From positions 237,501 to 301,500 of the forward strand of contig CAJHNH020007667.1 of the NCBI GenBank assembly GCA_905116865.2: DNA of 64,000 nt, in the 5' to 3' direction. Position 1 is the stretch's first letter, and each line of letters begins with the position of its first letter. The stretch is from Candidula unifasciata. Lineage: Eukaryota > Mollusca > Gastropoda > Stylommatophora > Geomitridae. Below, piece after piece: positions 36,258 through 51,200 of this stretch. Position numbers and translations under genes: made by a program. The notes below the pieces were generated by a model, which was given only the letters and a program-made list of their open reading frames with translations, made no database searches and was not told the DNA's origin.

Positions 36258-39200
36258 TGTGTGCGTGCGTGCGTGTGAAAGTACACAACCTGAAAATTAT
36301 CTTTTGGTTCTTTATTAAATATCCTACCCCAGATGATGTCACAGGACAGTCCAACAATGTCGAGGGTGGTAAGACTGGGTTTCCCGGCTTTCTAATGCTT
36401 TTAACAACCCCAAAACATCTAGAACTGGCCCTAACCCCAACCCACCTACGTCCCACGAGAGAGTGCAGCCTAGGTCCCACAAATGCATGCAGCCTAGGTC
36501 CCACGACAGTATGCAGCCTACCACCCCCTGAAATATTAGTTGTCCTGTGACGTGTGGATTTCCTCTGTTTGGGGTAGGATATTAATAAAGCACAGATCCT
36601 TTTATTTTTAGCATTACCGGGCAAAAAAGTTTTTTAAAAATGTCCCGTGCTGAGAGTCACTCTTGTAATTTAAAAATTATCAAAATTTTTGGTCAGGGTA
36701 CTTACTTTGGCCCATCTACATTCATCCCTTTATTCAAGGCGTTTACTTCTTTATAAACATACATTAATGCTAAGAAGTACTAAATAAAACACAAAACAAA
36801 AGGTGACTAGAAAGTTCAAGGGAGGGAATGGAAACAAAAATTCAGACAAATACAACTGAACATTTTGACCAGTTTTCATCAACAGAGTACTAAATACAAT
36901 GGGAGCCGCTAATGATGTAGTGGTAAATGCTTGCCTGCTGATGGGAAGCTGGTGGGTTCGTGTCCTGATGATACCTGACTTTTTTTTTTTTAAAGACCTT
37001 GGTTCCCAGGTTGACTTCAGGCCACCTTGAGGGAACCAGATTTAGTCCTGGGAAGTAAAGGCGGCCAGCGTGATGTTGACCACATCACCCACCGAGTGCG
37101 GATTGGTCTACAAAATATAGGCCTAGCCCTATGCGCCCAATATGCCTGAAGGCGTGGAAAAGGGTCCTTTATTTTTACTTTATTTAATACAACACAAATG
37201 TGACTAGAAAACTCAATGTACAAGACAACAGAGCTTATAAACAACCAAGGTCGACATGAAACCAAGAAATAAATAAGACGTAAAAATATGGACACGAAGA
37301 GCCATATTACAAAATGAAATAAGTAAGAACTGTTAGAAAATGCCAAGGAGAAATAAATTAAATTAAAAAGTTAGTTGTGGATCCTTTACAGGATGTTACA
37401 GAACCAACCTTAGCATTTATTGGCTGTTGTGGTTTTTCTAGGCAAATTTGAGATCAGTAGTCTGCCATTGCCTCTAAACGGTCAGCTCTCGGTGCTACTG
37501 TTGAAACCAGCGCAAGACAAATCGTCTGCAGCAGGGATTGAACCCAGTACCCCGGCATTACGAAGTGCACGCCTAAGCCACAGACGCCGACAATTAAATT
37601 AAACATCACATTAAATAAAGGTGTGCTGATTACTGAACCCTGCAGGTATACTTCAATGCTCACATGACTAAAATGTTACCAGGACTTATCAGAGAAACAA
37701 AGAATAGTCTCTCATGAACTAGCAGGCATACTGTTGTAAAAGGTCACAAAGGAGGTTAGGCATGAGTTGAGCTGAGTCAAGAATTGACATCACAGCACTC
37801 AGGGGATTCTAATGCATGCTCCGTCCTCATCTTCAGCAGCCAGCGCAAAGTTCCAATACTGATGGTACAGGTCACAATCTAGTTTTTGTCTGTATTGCCT
37901 TTCCTCTGAGTGTAGTGAGCTGGCCAGATCCTCTGGTTATACCCAGGTGCCTCATTCTCTCCAGGCCATAATAATCTTCTTTTTCTACTGATTCCGTTGC
38001 TTGTTTCCAAAGAGCCTTGACCACATCTGCCTTGTCATGTATCAATGCACCACCCAGTGGTGCAGGAGGTTAGACATTTGATTGGCTACCTCATACTGCA
38101 TAAAACTGTAGCTGCAAAAGCCAGCCTCATCATCAGCAAGACTTCAAAAGCATAAGCTCGACAGAGAAATGAAAGACAGAAGAAGAGTATAAGAATGCAA
38201 ATATATTCACAATCTTACCATAAACAGGCCTTTCACCTTTCCTCCACTTAGATAAAGCTTCATTTTCCTCCTGCTTGAAATGACTAGTGACCAAGTCTTT
38301 AAACGCCTGCTTTTCAGTGTCAGTGAAAATTGCCGGTCCTTTCACTGCAGTGTCAGTCACTTTGTGAACAGTGTAAAAGGAAGTAAAATAAATGACTCAT
38401 TTGCACACCAATGGCATATCGAGCATATGGTGATGGACCCAAATTTGTATAGACCATTCAGCACTCTAAGGGTAATGTCATTAGCATCACATTCAACATT
38501 TTAGAGGTTTTCAGTTATCCATAACTGTCTGACTGTACATCCGTCTTGCCTTTCCCTTGAGTGTTCAGCGTCGGCCAGATCTCCTCATAACTCCTCGCAG
38601 CGCCATTCTCCCCAGACCGTAATGATCTATCTGTGCTACCGCACTGTTCAATCGCTCCCAAAGAGCCCTCACAACATCCAGCTTGTCATATGTCAGTTCA
38701 CCACCAAGCGGTGCAGAACTGGCCAGTCTATTTGCCTGCTCATTTCCCAACACAACGGTATTACCTGGAGAAAATATTCAAAGGATGCTAACTACCCGGG
38801 ACTTCTGAAGCCACTGGTGTGTAAAGTGACCTTAACTTGGATTCTACTATTTTAGTTTTTGTCAAACTGGATACCCCACATCAGTTATAAACATGTACCT
38901 TATTGTGAACTTTAGCCCAAGATTTTTGACCCAGCAGGTAAGCATCTAGCCACTAAGCAATTAATTTTAATTAACCTGCGGTTTTTGTCGAGAAAGTCTC
39001 TGGCCAAAACATTTGATTTAGCTTGGCAGCAGTCACTCCTGTTTTTGTCACTTTTGGCATATTCCCTTTTAAGCAGCGTGTTTTATACAATTCTTAAATG
39101 CAAACTAAAGGAAATTAGTGAGCCCTTAGACTGGTTTGTAGCGTCCTAATAAAATTGTGCTGGCATCTGTGGCTTAGATGTTACGAATGTGCTTTACAAT

Positions 39201-42200
39201 TCTGCGGTGACAGATTCGATCCTGGTTGTGAGTGATGTCCCAGGAGACCACTTTATGTTGGTTCGACGGAGGACAGAGTTATTAAGATTTCAGTAAGTAA
39301 TGTAAACCTTTTTTTTTATTTTTTACCTGTACAGCTCTGAGGTCGACCCTACCTCATAAATATTTTATAAAGTATATAAAGTAAAGTCACCTTTTCACAA
39401 CAGTGATATGTCGGGCATACGGGACATGGAAAAAAAATTTAGGGCGTATTTCATGGAAACAAAAACAATCTTCTTCTTTGCATTCACCAGCTATAAACTC
39501 TGGCAGTAGGTTCTGGTTGTTCATCCAGTTCTGGACTTTAGTCTTATTCTAGGAACTGAATTTTGCATGCACATCCAGTTTACTGATCTGGCTTATCTGA
39601 ATGCAGACTACTGGTTCTTCTCAGGCAGATGCACTCCAGTTTTGAAGGAAATATCTCTAATTAGTCAACTTTTACAACACAGGGCAGTGGACCTATTCCT
39701 GGTTGTGAGTGATGTCCCAGGAGACCACTTTATGTTGGTTCGACGGAGGACAGAGTTATTAAGATTTCAGTAAGTAATGTAAACCTTTTTTTTTATTTTT
39801 TACCTGTACAGCTCTGAGGTCGACCCTACCTCATAAATATTTTATAAAGTATATAAAGTAAAGTCACCTTTTCACAACAGTGATATGTCGGGCATACGGG
39901 ACATGGAAAAAAAATTTAGGGCGTATTTCATGGAAACAAAAACAATCTTCTACTTTGCATTCACCAGCTATAAACTCTGGCAGTAGGTTCTGGTTGTTCA
40001 TCCAGTTCTGGACTTTAGTCTTATTTTAGGAACTGAATTTTGCATGCACATCCAGTTTACTGATCTGGCTTATCTGAATGCAGACTACTGGTTCTTCTCA
40101 GGCAGATGCACTCCAGTTTTGAAGGAAATATCTCTAATTAGTCAACTTTTACAACACAGGGCAGTGGACCTATTCTCCCCCCCCCCCCCACCCCCCCCCC
40201 CACCCCACATACAGGGGCCCTGGAAACCACACAGAGATTTTTAAAAAAAACAGAGGTTCTAAAAATACTTGGTATGAATAGAGTTGCTGAAGGAAATATT
40301 TTAGCCATATAAAAAAACACAAAAGCATAAAAACTATACTGGACAGAAAAGCTGAAAGCAAGTGAGCAAGAGGCAGTCAGTCGTACAAATGAAGGGATAA
40401 CATCAAGAGATAGACAAACTGCAATCCCAAAATGTGTACAATAAATATAAGAAACACAGTGTGTTAAGAGTACCATTTCAGCCAAACTTCCTTATGGAGA
40501 TAACACCCAACTGAGTGACTGATTGATTGACTATAAAAGTTCACTCACTTATACCACAATTACTGAATTAATCAAGTAACAGAAAGTGTTTATTTATACC
40601 AGAATTACTGAATATTATCATTTGCCTTTTATTAATCTCATCCTGCTAGATAGTAAAATCACAATATTTGTATATCTTCTTCTTTTTTGCGTTCATCGGT
40701 TATAAACTCCAGCAGAAAGGTCTGATTGTTCGTCCACTTCTGGACTCTAGCCCTGTTCCAGAACCAGAGTGTTGCATGCACATCTGTTTCACAGATCTGA
40801 CTCATTTCCATGCAGACTGTTGGTTCCTTGCCTCTCAGGCAGATGTTCTCCGACTTCGAAGAAAGCTCCCAGTTAGCAGACTCTCACGACATGCTTGTTG
40901 GGGAGGCAGTAGCAGTCTATGCTTGTCTATTACACAGTGAGGCCCCAGAACCCATGGGGAATATTTTTATTTATTTTACATGTTCAGTAAACTTACATTC
41001 TGAATGTCACTTACATTCTGAATGTATGCCTAGCATTTCTTTCTGTGTTTGTGAAGAGAGTTGTTGCCATTGCTCCTCATTCCCTATATGCCCTGAGAGG
41101 TTGCTTACAAAAGTTCTTGTTCCTAAATCAATCAGAACAAAAAACATAGTCCAATAAAGTGAAGAAAATTATGGTCGTGTTATCCCTTTTTAAAGATGAG
41201 TCACTGTGTTTGATAAGCACATAAGCAAGAAGAAGAACAACAACAAGAAAAGGAAGAAGATGAAAAAGGAGAAGAAAGAAGCTGAGGAGAGGAAGGAAAA
41301 AGAGGTGAAGAAGAAGAAAATAAAAATAAAAAGATAACAAAAAGAATAAGAAGGGGAAGAAGCATGAATGAATGATCTGACATCATCGCACGTGGGGCAT
41401 TACCATATGTGCTCTGTCCTCAAAAGCCAATGAAGTTCCCATACTGATGGTGCCAGAAACAATAATAATAAAAAAGAAAGATGAAAGATATAGCAAGTGG
41501 AAAAAGAGAGGTAAGGGAAGAAGGAAAAGAAATATGAAGAGTTAGACAAACGACATGTAAAGTCTGACCAATGAAAGCAAAAGCAATTTAAACAAACATT
41601 CTACATTTGTTGTTACAAACCTCTTTAGAGAATGTGGCTTCACCCACAATGGTAAATTCAAGCTAATATAGTTGCCCTCTGGCTAGGCGCTAACCTGCCG
41701 TCCTGAAGGTCTCAGGTTCAAATTTGCATCAAAGCATATTTTTGAGGGGAGAATTTTTTTAGCTCCCCAGTCGACCCAACCAAACATGGGTACTAGGTAA
41801 TGCTTTGGGAAGTGAAGGTGGTCAATGTGATGCCGATCACATCATCCAATGAGTGTCGATAGGTCTGTAGAAATATAAGTCTAGCATCATATATCCCACA
41901 CACCACGCATCATATATCCCACACACCACACATCATATATCCCACACACCACGCATCATATATCCCACACACCACGCATCATATATCCCACACACCACAC
42001 ATCATATATCCCACACACCACGCATCATATATCCCACACACCACGCATCATATATCCCACACACCACTGGTGTAAAGAAAAGGGTCCTTTACTTAAAAAA
42101 AATATCACCTCAGGTGGTCGGGAGTCCCCGTGGCATTAGTGACTAGACAGGTCATGGGTTCTCGCGTCCTGAGGGAGCATGACTTTTTTTTAAAATGACC

Positions 42201-45200
42201 TTGACTTCCAGGTTGACCAGCCTTGTGTGGTTACCAGGTGCCGTCCTGGGAAGTAAAGGTCGCCGACGTGATGCTGACCACATCACCCACCAAATATAGC
42301 TCTAGCCCTATATTCCCAATCCTTTACTTACTCAGGTGGTCATCAATGATTTGGTACTCACCAATTCACAGTAATGGCAGCATCTAGTGTAAAGTAAGAT
42401 CACGTATAAATAAGGAAATGCAAAGAGAGCAAAGAAATTTCCATACACGGATTACAATCTTACTCATTCAAATAACACTAACATGCCTACCAGACATCAC
42501 ATACATTTAATCAAATAGTTTTCTCTGTTATATGTACTCACAAAGACGGGTTGTGAGCTGTGGAGAAAAATTAGCTAACAACAATATTATTCTGTACTCA
42601 ATAGAACACTGACCTAAATCAGGGGTTCTCAACTAGCTCTTATTTTCCATATTTGATAACAGTCATACTGAAGAAATGATAATTTATAAATATTAGAATT
42701 GCAAAGAGGATTGCATTCTAAAGTTTAGGTGGGTGGTTCCCCCCCCCCCCCTTATATCATGGACATGTTAAAACTGTTTTGCAAACCCCTGTGGGTCAGT
42801 AGACCACCAAATTAAAAACACGGACCTTAAAATAACATTGTAGTCGTAAATTAAAAGGTTCTTCTTTATATCATGAGGTGTACTGGGCATACGGTGCTTA
42901 CCCCATATGTTTAGACAGATACTTGAAGGATGATATGTTCAATATCACACCAGTCACCTTTACTTTCCAAGAACTGTTCTAATCCCTATTTTAATATTGG
43001 CTGATTTTGGGAGCCTAGATTAGTTTTAAGAAATACCTGGCCTTAATAGGGATTCTTCATCTTTTCATTCTTCTTACCAGTGATTTCCAGATAAAAAGGC
43101 CACAGGCCTCCATGAAGATTGGTGTGATGCATGTACTGCACATAGCTTGGTTTAAACTCGGAATGGCAACTAGCCAGATCTTGGATCTCTCTACTACATG
43201 TAGAGAGTATGTCTGCAATACGTGTTCAGTACTAAGGGGGGTGCCTGTTTAGTTAGGCAAAGTTCTGAGTTTCCAACCTTAAATTCCCTGTACAAATAGG
43301 ATTTCAAATGCACAACCCCTGGGCGGACAGGCAAGCGTGCTGGCTGCTATGCTCCCATGGCTTGCTAATAAAAATAAGGCAGTAAATCTAAGATACTACA
43401 AATCGACATACATGACATACACTGAAACCAACATACCTATAACAGGATTTACAACTTCCTTCCAACACGCATTCTTTGCAGTTTCCTCTTGACACTCACC
43501 CCCTCTTGTGCTATGCTGTGTACCTGTTTCAACAATTTCATGATCTTTTGACAAAATGTCTTGTTCTGTAGCATTTTCAGCATTAGTAGTGACCTGAGAA
43601 TCTGATGTCTTCTGATTTGCAATGGACAGTGCAACCTTAAAGGCTGTACCTGTGTTTGTAATGGAAACATCTCTTTCCTTATCTTCTTTTGGCTGACACA
43701 TTTTACTTGAACCCACTGACAGTCCATCTGGTCGTAATAATGACAGTGAACTGGACACAACAATAGGCTGAAGGTTCCTCAGAGAGTCTAATCTTTGATT
43801 ACTGATTACATCAAAGTGACTTAATCCAATTTCTGAGCCAGAAGCTTGGTATCCTAAGGCTTCATCTACCGCACAGTTATCCACCACAGTGTCACTACTG
43901 CACACTGCTTCTGCAGTATTCATGCTCTGTCTGATTTCAGATGATTCTTTATCAATAAACATCTCCTCACTTATTGTTAAACAGCTTGCTTTCTTGGGTG
44001 ACATGCATTTACTTCTAGTTATACTGTTTCCTCTGCTACTGCATTCATCTTGATCAGCTGTGACTCCAGGACTTAAGTCTGAGTCATGTAACATCATTAA
44101 CATCTGATCGCCTTCACTAGACATCATGTCTGTCTGATCAGTTTCAGAATCTGTGTGACTTTCGTCCAACAAATTTGATGGTTTCTCTATCTGTAAATTA
44201 TAATCACTCTCCAACATACCTGAATTCTTACACAAACTCAGAATCTGTGTATGTTTGTGTTTTACTTCTGTAAATTCTTGCCTACTTTCAATGTCATGAC
44301 TATCACAATTAGCTTCAGAACACAAAAATTCTGGTTTTTGCACAGTATCTTTCTTGTCAACACAATTAACTTTATGTTCCAGTATTTGTTTATTTAACAC
44401 CTTTAACACAGTAGGGGAAGTCTGAAAACTTATTGAGTGTGAGCTTCTGGATAACTTTCCAGAACCCAAATCTAAACCATCTTTAATAGAAATAAAATCA
44501 TCACCACAAACTTCATGTTCGGTGCCATGGTGTCTTGGGTCATATTTCATTACTTCAAAAGGTAAGAGCTCTGAATTAAGATTTAAAATATGTCCAGCTG
44601 TACTTCCCTCACTCCATGTGTTGCTGTCTCTATGTACGTTTGACCTCAAGCTGCAGTGAGATGTGTCTTTTCCTACTGTCTCTGATAATGGACATGTTTC
44701 ACTGTCGATTTCAGGGTTTCCAATAAATGTTCTTAAAGAATGTACTTCAGGCCCAACCATGTTTTCATATGTGCTTGCAGACTCATTTTCTAGAAACTTT
44801 TCACTACTTCTACTAAGATGAAATGTATGTCCATGATGCGATGTGGTGGTAGATACCTTCTCAGTATTAAATGGATGCACGATTGGATCCTGAATTGGAA
44901 CAGAAACACCTAGAAACTCCTGCATATTCTTAAACATTTGTTTTGCATAAGAAATCATGTTTGTGATCTCAGTTAACTCCTTGTCTTCATGACACTCATT
45001 GACTAATATATTTTTCTTATCAACATTATCTGAAATACCATCTACCAACCCGAGGCCAGTCTCAGGTACACTAAAACTATCTACTTCAACTCTCTGTACA
45101 TCCTTAGTGTCCAGGATGCTACTAGAATTAAGATCATGACATGTTTGATTAACATGACCAAAAGATTTCTTGTTGGGATGTTTTCCGTCACTTTCTAGAG

Positions 45201-48200
45201 TAGCTGAAGAAACAGTTGCAGGAAAACTAGCACACTCTTCTTGTGTATTCACTACCACATCGCCAGAGACTGGATTTTCTATGTTTGACATTGTGGTCTC
45301 AATTAACTCCTTGTCTTCATGACACTCATTGACTAATATATTTTCCCTATCAACATTATCTGAAATACCATCTACCAACCCGAGGCCAGTCTCAGGTACA
45401 CTATAACTATCTACTTCAACTCTCTGTACATCCTTAGTTTCCAGGATGCTACTAGAATTAAGATCATGACGTGTTTGATTAACATGACTAAAAGATTTCT
45501 TGTTAGGATGTTTTCTGTCACTTTCTGGAGTAGCTGAAGAAACAGTTGCAGGAAAACTAGGACACTCTTCTTGTGTATTCACTACCACATCGCCAGAGAC
45601 CGGATTTTCTATGTTTGACATTGCTGAGGAAGTCAACACAGAACTTGAGTTAAAGTATATTGACGTGACTTCTATATCCTCGTGTTGCTGGGCATCAAAA
45701 ACAGCCTCCTGAGAAGACACGGTTTCTTCACAGGAACGATTATCACTTGATGCTTCTGTTGGACCTGTGTTATTTCTGTTCTGAATATAAATTTCTGTGT
45801 CTGAATCTGAAAGGATGACATTATTAACATCAACTCCAGGACCATCAGTGGCTTTACTCTCAAGACAGTGATCAGAGGTTTTAAAGTCTGACTGTGTCCA
45901 AGGAGAAGATCTCTCAGGTGATGAAGGTGACACCTCATTTGTTGGACTAAAGCCAGCAGACCCACATCTGTTTGGTGAACCCTTATCATTTGGTGCAGTA
46001 TTTCTGTCTTGTAGATTACAAGCTGAGCAAAGCTCTCCTGATGAACCTTCAGAATCATCCTTATCTAACTGGGTGGTAGTTACCGTAAAACCCTGAGACA
46101 TCGGTGGTGTTGATGGGCTGTTCCCCAGACTGGCAGCTTCTGCTTCTGGCTGAGAGATGATCTTCACATGATCTTCAACCAAACTTTCACAAGTAAATGT
46201 CAGATCAGATAAAGATAAACTATGATCAGAAGAATTTTTTGAAACACTTGCTGACTTGTGTACTTTGTGATCTTGATTTGTATTAACCATACAGTGATTA
46301 TGAAATGGAACTGCCACAGTAGGAGCTCTAGCAATAACTTTTTCTCCAATCAAGCTGTGGCCTGGATTACTATTAACAGTGGCAATACGTAACTTCTGGT
46401 TATCTAGCAAAGTTGATTTGTCCTGTTCAATTCCGTCAAAGCTTTCCATATGATTAGAGTGAGATTCTGAATCATCTAAAGGCAAACTTAAGATTACTGA
46501 TACTTTTGGTGTATTGAGAATGTTGTTCTCAATTTCTGCATTATTCAAAATACCATCAGCTTTATGCGTGCCGAACAGTAAACTATCTTCCAGATGGCTA
46601 AGATGTTCCCTAGACTGACGAGTGGTCAAGCAGGAGCAACATCTACTACATGCAGCTTTAGAACATAACTCCTTGGCGTTGCTGGAAGGCAAATTCAAGT
46701 CCCATCTTCCTGTACTACTGCCTCCAGTTGTTTCTTCACCTATTCTATTCACAAGATGCTGTGCAGCAATATCTGTACCCCACTCTAGTGAGTCACCACT
46801 GAAGGGTGTGTCTGTGGTTTGACCACAATCCTTCAAAGACCAATTGGGAAATAAAGATGATGAAATGAAACCAGTCTGTGTGTCAACCTGCTTAAGGTGA
46901 ATGTTTTTCTTAGACTTGCTGTAGTTAAATGTATTTAATATTTTAGTGTACTTCATGCTGTCAGTTCCATCTCCATCCTTATCACACATAGCTTGCTGAT
47001 TTTCTTCTATATTTCTACCTCTCATCAGTTTGGCCAATTTTGATGCATGGCTTGCATTATGACAAGAGGGTCTCTTCTGTCCATTTGCTCTATCACTTTC
47101 ACCAAGTGGTCTATCCTCTTTAGTAGATCTGAAGAGGACAGACGATCGTGGTTTAGCCTGGAGTGATATATCATTATCTATAGCTGTTACATTCTCTATA
47201 AAACAATGATTACTTGTTTCTTGAATCAGATTTGTACTATGAGGAATATTTTTCCTATTCTGCACATTAGTATGAGTATTTAAAATATGCTTTGTTGTAG
47301 TAAACACATCAGCTGTAGTCATTTCATCATTCTCCATTTCTGAATGGTTGATAGAAAACACAGCACTATTATTTGAAACTGTTGATTTCTTTGGAGTTTT
47401 GTATAAGTCTCCCAGATTGTTTACACATTTTTTAGTAGCAGATCGTAGCTGCTGTAAAGTACTGGTAATAATTTTGGAGGCTTTATTGGAAGATGAGGTT
47501 TGGTTCATATCTCGCAGGCTTTTTAAAGTTGATGGATATTGTACTGAATTTCCTAAAGTAATCTCACTTCTCTTTGACAGAGCCGGTTTTTTTATGATGA
47601 CTTCTTCAGAGTCCTCAAGTAAGCTATGCTTGGCTGCTTGTAAACATGGTTTTGCAGTGAATTTTTTCTCCAAACTTATCTGGTGTAATAATGAATTGTG
47701 ACTGCCAATGTGACCTTTAGATTTACTGGATGCATTCTTATGGCAAATATGTTTTGTTTTTGTTTCATATTCTTCTTGAGAAATTAGAGCTCTTTCAGAA
47801 ATTGAATCTGTTTGAACTGGTTTCTGGTGACAGTAACCACTGTTGTCCGGATGAAAAGTACTAACACCTGATAAACACATCCCATTGTTTTGCTGATTTA
47901 CATTCACTACTACAGTGTTCCCTGAAGAAGCAATATGCTGTAGCTCTAGAGGTAATGACAACCCCTGGTTTTCTATACGATTGTCTGTCACAGGCTTTGT
48001 CTGTTCCTTTGAGAGTGTCGCCTCCCCAGTGATCTGGCTTTTTGGCCTATGTACAGTCTTAGAGAACAAACCATTTTCCAAAAATGTGGATATATTTTTT
48101 CCGGACTTGTGTAAAGCTCCTACAGACACATTTTTTCTAGCATCTTTCTTTTCATTATTAAAGCCATTCTCAGAAGTTAAAGTATCCTGGCAGTTGCTAT

Positions 48201-51200
48201 TATTTTCTTCCTCCTCAACTGCATCATCATCATCCTCATCAACATCACCACATGGTGAATTTGAAGATGCTGGTTCTGTAATGGATATGAGATTTTCTGT
48301 CCTCAAGAATCCATACAGCATGTCCTGGAGAAGATGAATCAATTTAGGCCAGTCGTGGAATTCAACCAGAGTTTTCGAAGGGTCGAAGGTGATATCATAA
48401 GAACTATATGGACATTCTACACTAATCACAAAAATGGCAAACCTTTCTAACTGTTTCTGAGGACTACCTGTGCTAGTTGCTCCCACATTCACATTTTTTT
48501 CAAGCATTTCATTGGTCAAACCTTTCCGGCGTAGAATCAAAGATCGGCTGAGGATTTTATTGATCTGCCGGTGAATACTTGACTTTAACACTAATCTCTT
48601 GTTGATAAAAACAAACTGCAAATCCATGCGGCTGTAGCTTTCTTTACTAACAAGCCCAGTTATTCTGAATTCATCTCGTTCTGCTGCTACTTCCATTAAC
48701 CCCCGAGCTCTTGCTGGAGTGAAAATATATGAAAACGAAGTAGCCATTCCACTACATTTGTAAGTCTGCAGGATCACATGCCCCGCAGAGTCATCACGTA
48801 AACTGAAACTCACATGTGACCATATCAGCGCAATGCCTGCCAGACGATATCGGATCTTCTCCATTTCCAATACTGGATTGACACGTTTTCTTCGGACAGG
48901 CAGGTTGTAGAACAAGTCATGAGCCGTGACGGTTGTACCAACTGAAGGTCTAGGCAAAGTAGCCTGGACGACTCCCAGTGCTGCACCATTCTGGAAACAC
49001 TTGGAATAGGTAATCACTGAAGACTTTGGACGCGAGACAATCTCTAGAAAGGAAGCAGCAGTTCTGAGACTTGCAACAGCCTCTCCTCTGTAACCAAAGT
49101 ACTTCAGATTGTCCAGGTCTTCAACTGTGTGACATTTGCTTGTAGAATACCTAAAATTATTGAAAATATGTTAAATAACAGTTGTGTGTATAAGTCACAG
49201 TAAAATTACTGTCACAAATAGTTTTAGAGGTACTACAGTTCACTGGTTAGCGTGCTGGTCAGTGACCCAGTGGTCACAGGATTAAATCCCCTTTTAGACA
49301 AATTTTAAAAAACTTATCTGGGCTCCCATCGACTCAGCATAAAATATGTTCCAGGAAACTATCCTGGAAAAAAAAGGCAGGCATAATAATACTGACTACA
49401 TTATCTGTGTACTGCTAACTGGTCTATACAAATATGGAGAAATTACCAGAAGGGGAACCCTTAAGGCCCTAGAAACAGTATATATCATAAACAGTTAGAT
49501 ATGTATTGATCAGCAGTCATAGAAAGAAGCAGAAAGATGGACACACTAGACAACATTTACCCTGCCAAGAATCGAACTTGTCAACTCTAAATTATGACAA
49601 CACCTTCCTACAGGGACAAGGTACTAAGATGCAGTACCCTAAAAAAGATGTCTTTATTCAATTCGGAAAATTGTAACCTTTTCACTTACACACACAAACA
49701 CACACAAAAAGTATTATACTGACTACTGTGTGCCATTAAATTTGATAAAATTTGTTTTAATTAACTGCAGCGAGATATTACTTAAAATAAACACAGCAAA
49801 TTTACTTACACAAGAACATTATAAAAAGCTGCAACTTGCTTAATTCCAAAACCATTTTTTTTTAATGCTACAAGAAACAATGTTTGCTATATCCATCTAC
49901 CATAAGACAAAGAAAATGATGTACTGGAAAATGGATAGAAGGCAAATCAAAGAATTTTTTTTTTAAACATGCATGCACACATTTACTATTTCAGAAATAA
50001 ATGAATAAAGCATTAAACAGACAAAAGAAAGCACTAGACAGACAAACTATGCAATAGAAGGAGAATGAACCAGCCTAGGAATTAAAATACTTGATAAAGG
50101 AAAGTAATGGCAAACTACTTTCCTGAAAATAGCATAAATCATAACTTGACAAGTGTTGAGTTGATTGAAGAACCAACAGCACTCAGGGCATTCCCATTAT
50201 CCTCCATCATCATCTTCAGTGCAAGCGCAGAGTTCCAATAATAATGGTGCCAGTACCAGTCTGATTATATGTCCACCTTGCCTTTCCTCTGAGAGTCGAG
50301 TAGCGGCAAGATCCCCTCGTCACTTCTCGCTGCATCACTCTCACCAGACTGTGATGATCAACTTGCTTTTCCGAATTGTACACATACTCCAATAAGGCCT
50401 TAACTATGTCTGCCTTATCATGCACCAATATTCCACCAGGTTGTACAGAGCCAGCTTGATGTCTGCCTGTTCAGTTGCCAACACCCCAGCATGCCCCAGA
50501 GAAAAGATCCAGACAATGCTCTCAAATTCAATTTGACAAATAAGCCACACACAAAAACACCTGGCAACTGGTGTGCAGTTTTTAAGAAAGAAAAGAAAGT
50601 CATGAAGTTATAGGAAAACAAATAAGGTGATCCACTTCAAGACAGGTTACAAGTGTGAACTAATTTAAAACAATAGGTACTGACAGTCAATAGAGAAGGA
50701 GCAGACTCGAGAAGGCCACATTTTAGAAAATGAAGAATATTTTATGCAATCTTTCTTTATCAATTGAGACAAGAAAGAGAATTCTTAAAAGCTATATAAA
50801 TCTTATCTTGATATACAGAAGTGAATCAGGGACAGTTGGTAGACTACTGAAAAATTATTTGGAAGCTGTGGAGATGTGGTTTTATAGATGAATGATGAGA
50901 ATTCCGTGCAGAGTTAAAAAGAGTAATGAGGATGTCTTGAAAGAAACTGACTCACAAAGAGAAGTGGTTGCCCACATCAGAAAGAGACAATCTGTATTCT
51001 TTGGTTATGTGATGAGAAGGAGAAAACTGGAGTACATCATGACAGTAGGAAAGCTGAGAGGGGAGGAGAGGCAAAGGGAGACTAAGAAAAAAGATGCTGG
51101 ACAGTCTGACATCATGCTATGAAAGATCAACTGTTTCAGAGTTGACTGAAAGTACATGAGACAGATGATTGGCGAGACAGGACTAACAACGCCACACTGC

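Noticed and set aside
45672..46058. 128-codon and similar frames overlapping MLH3 exon 2 on both strands
   Set aside because: Shadows of the long coding frame with no independent features.
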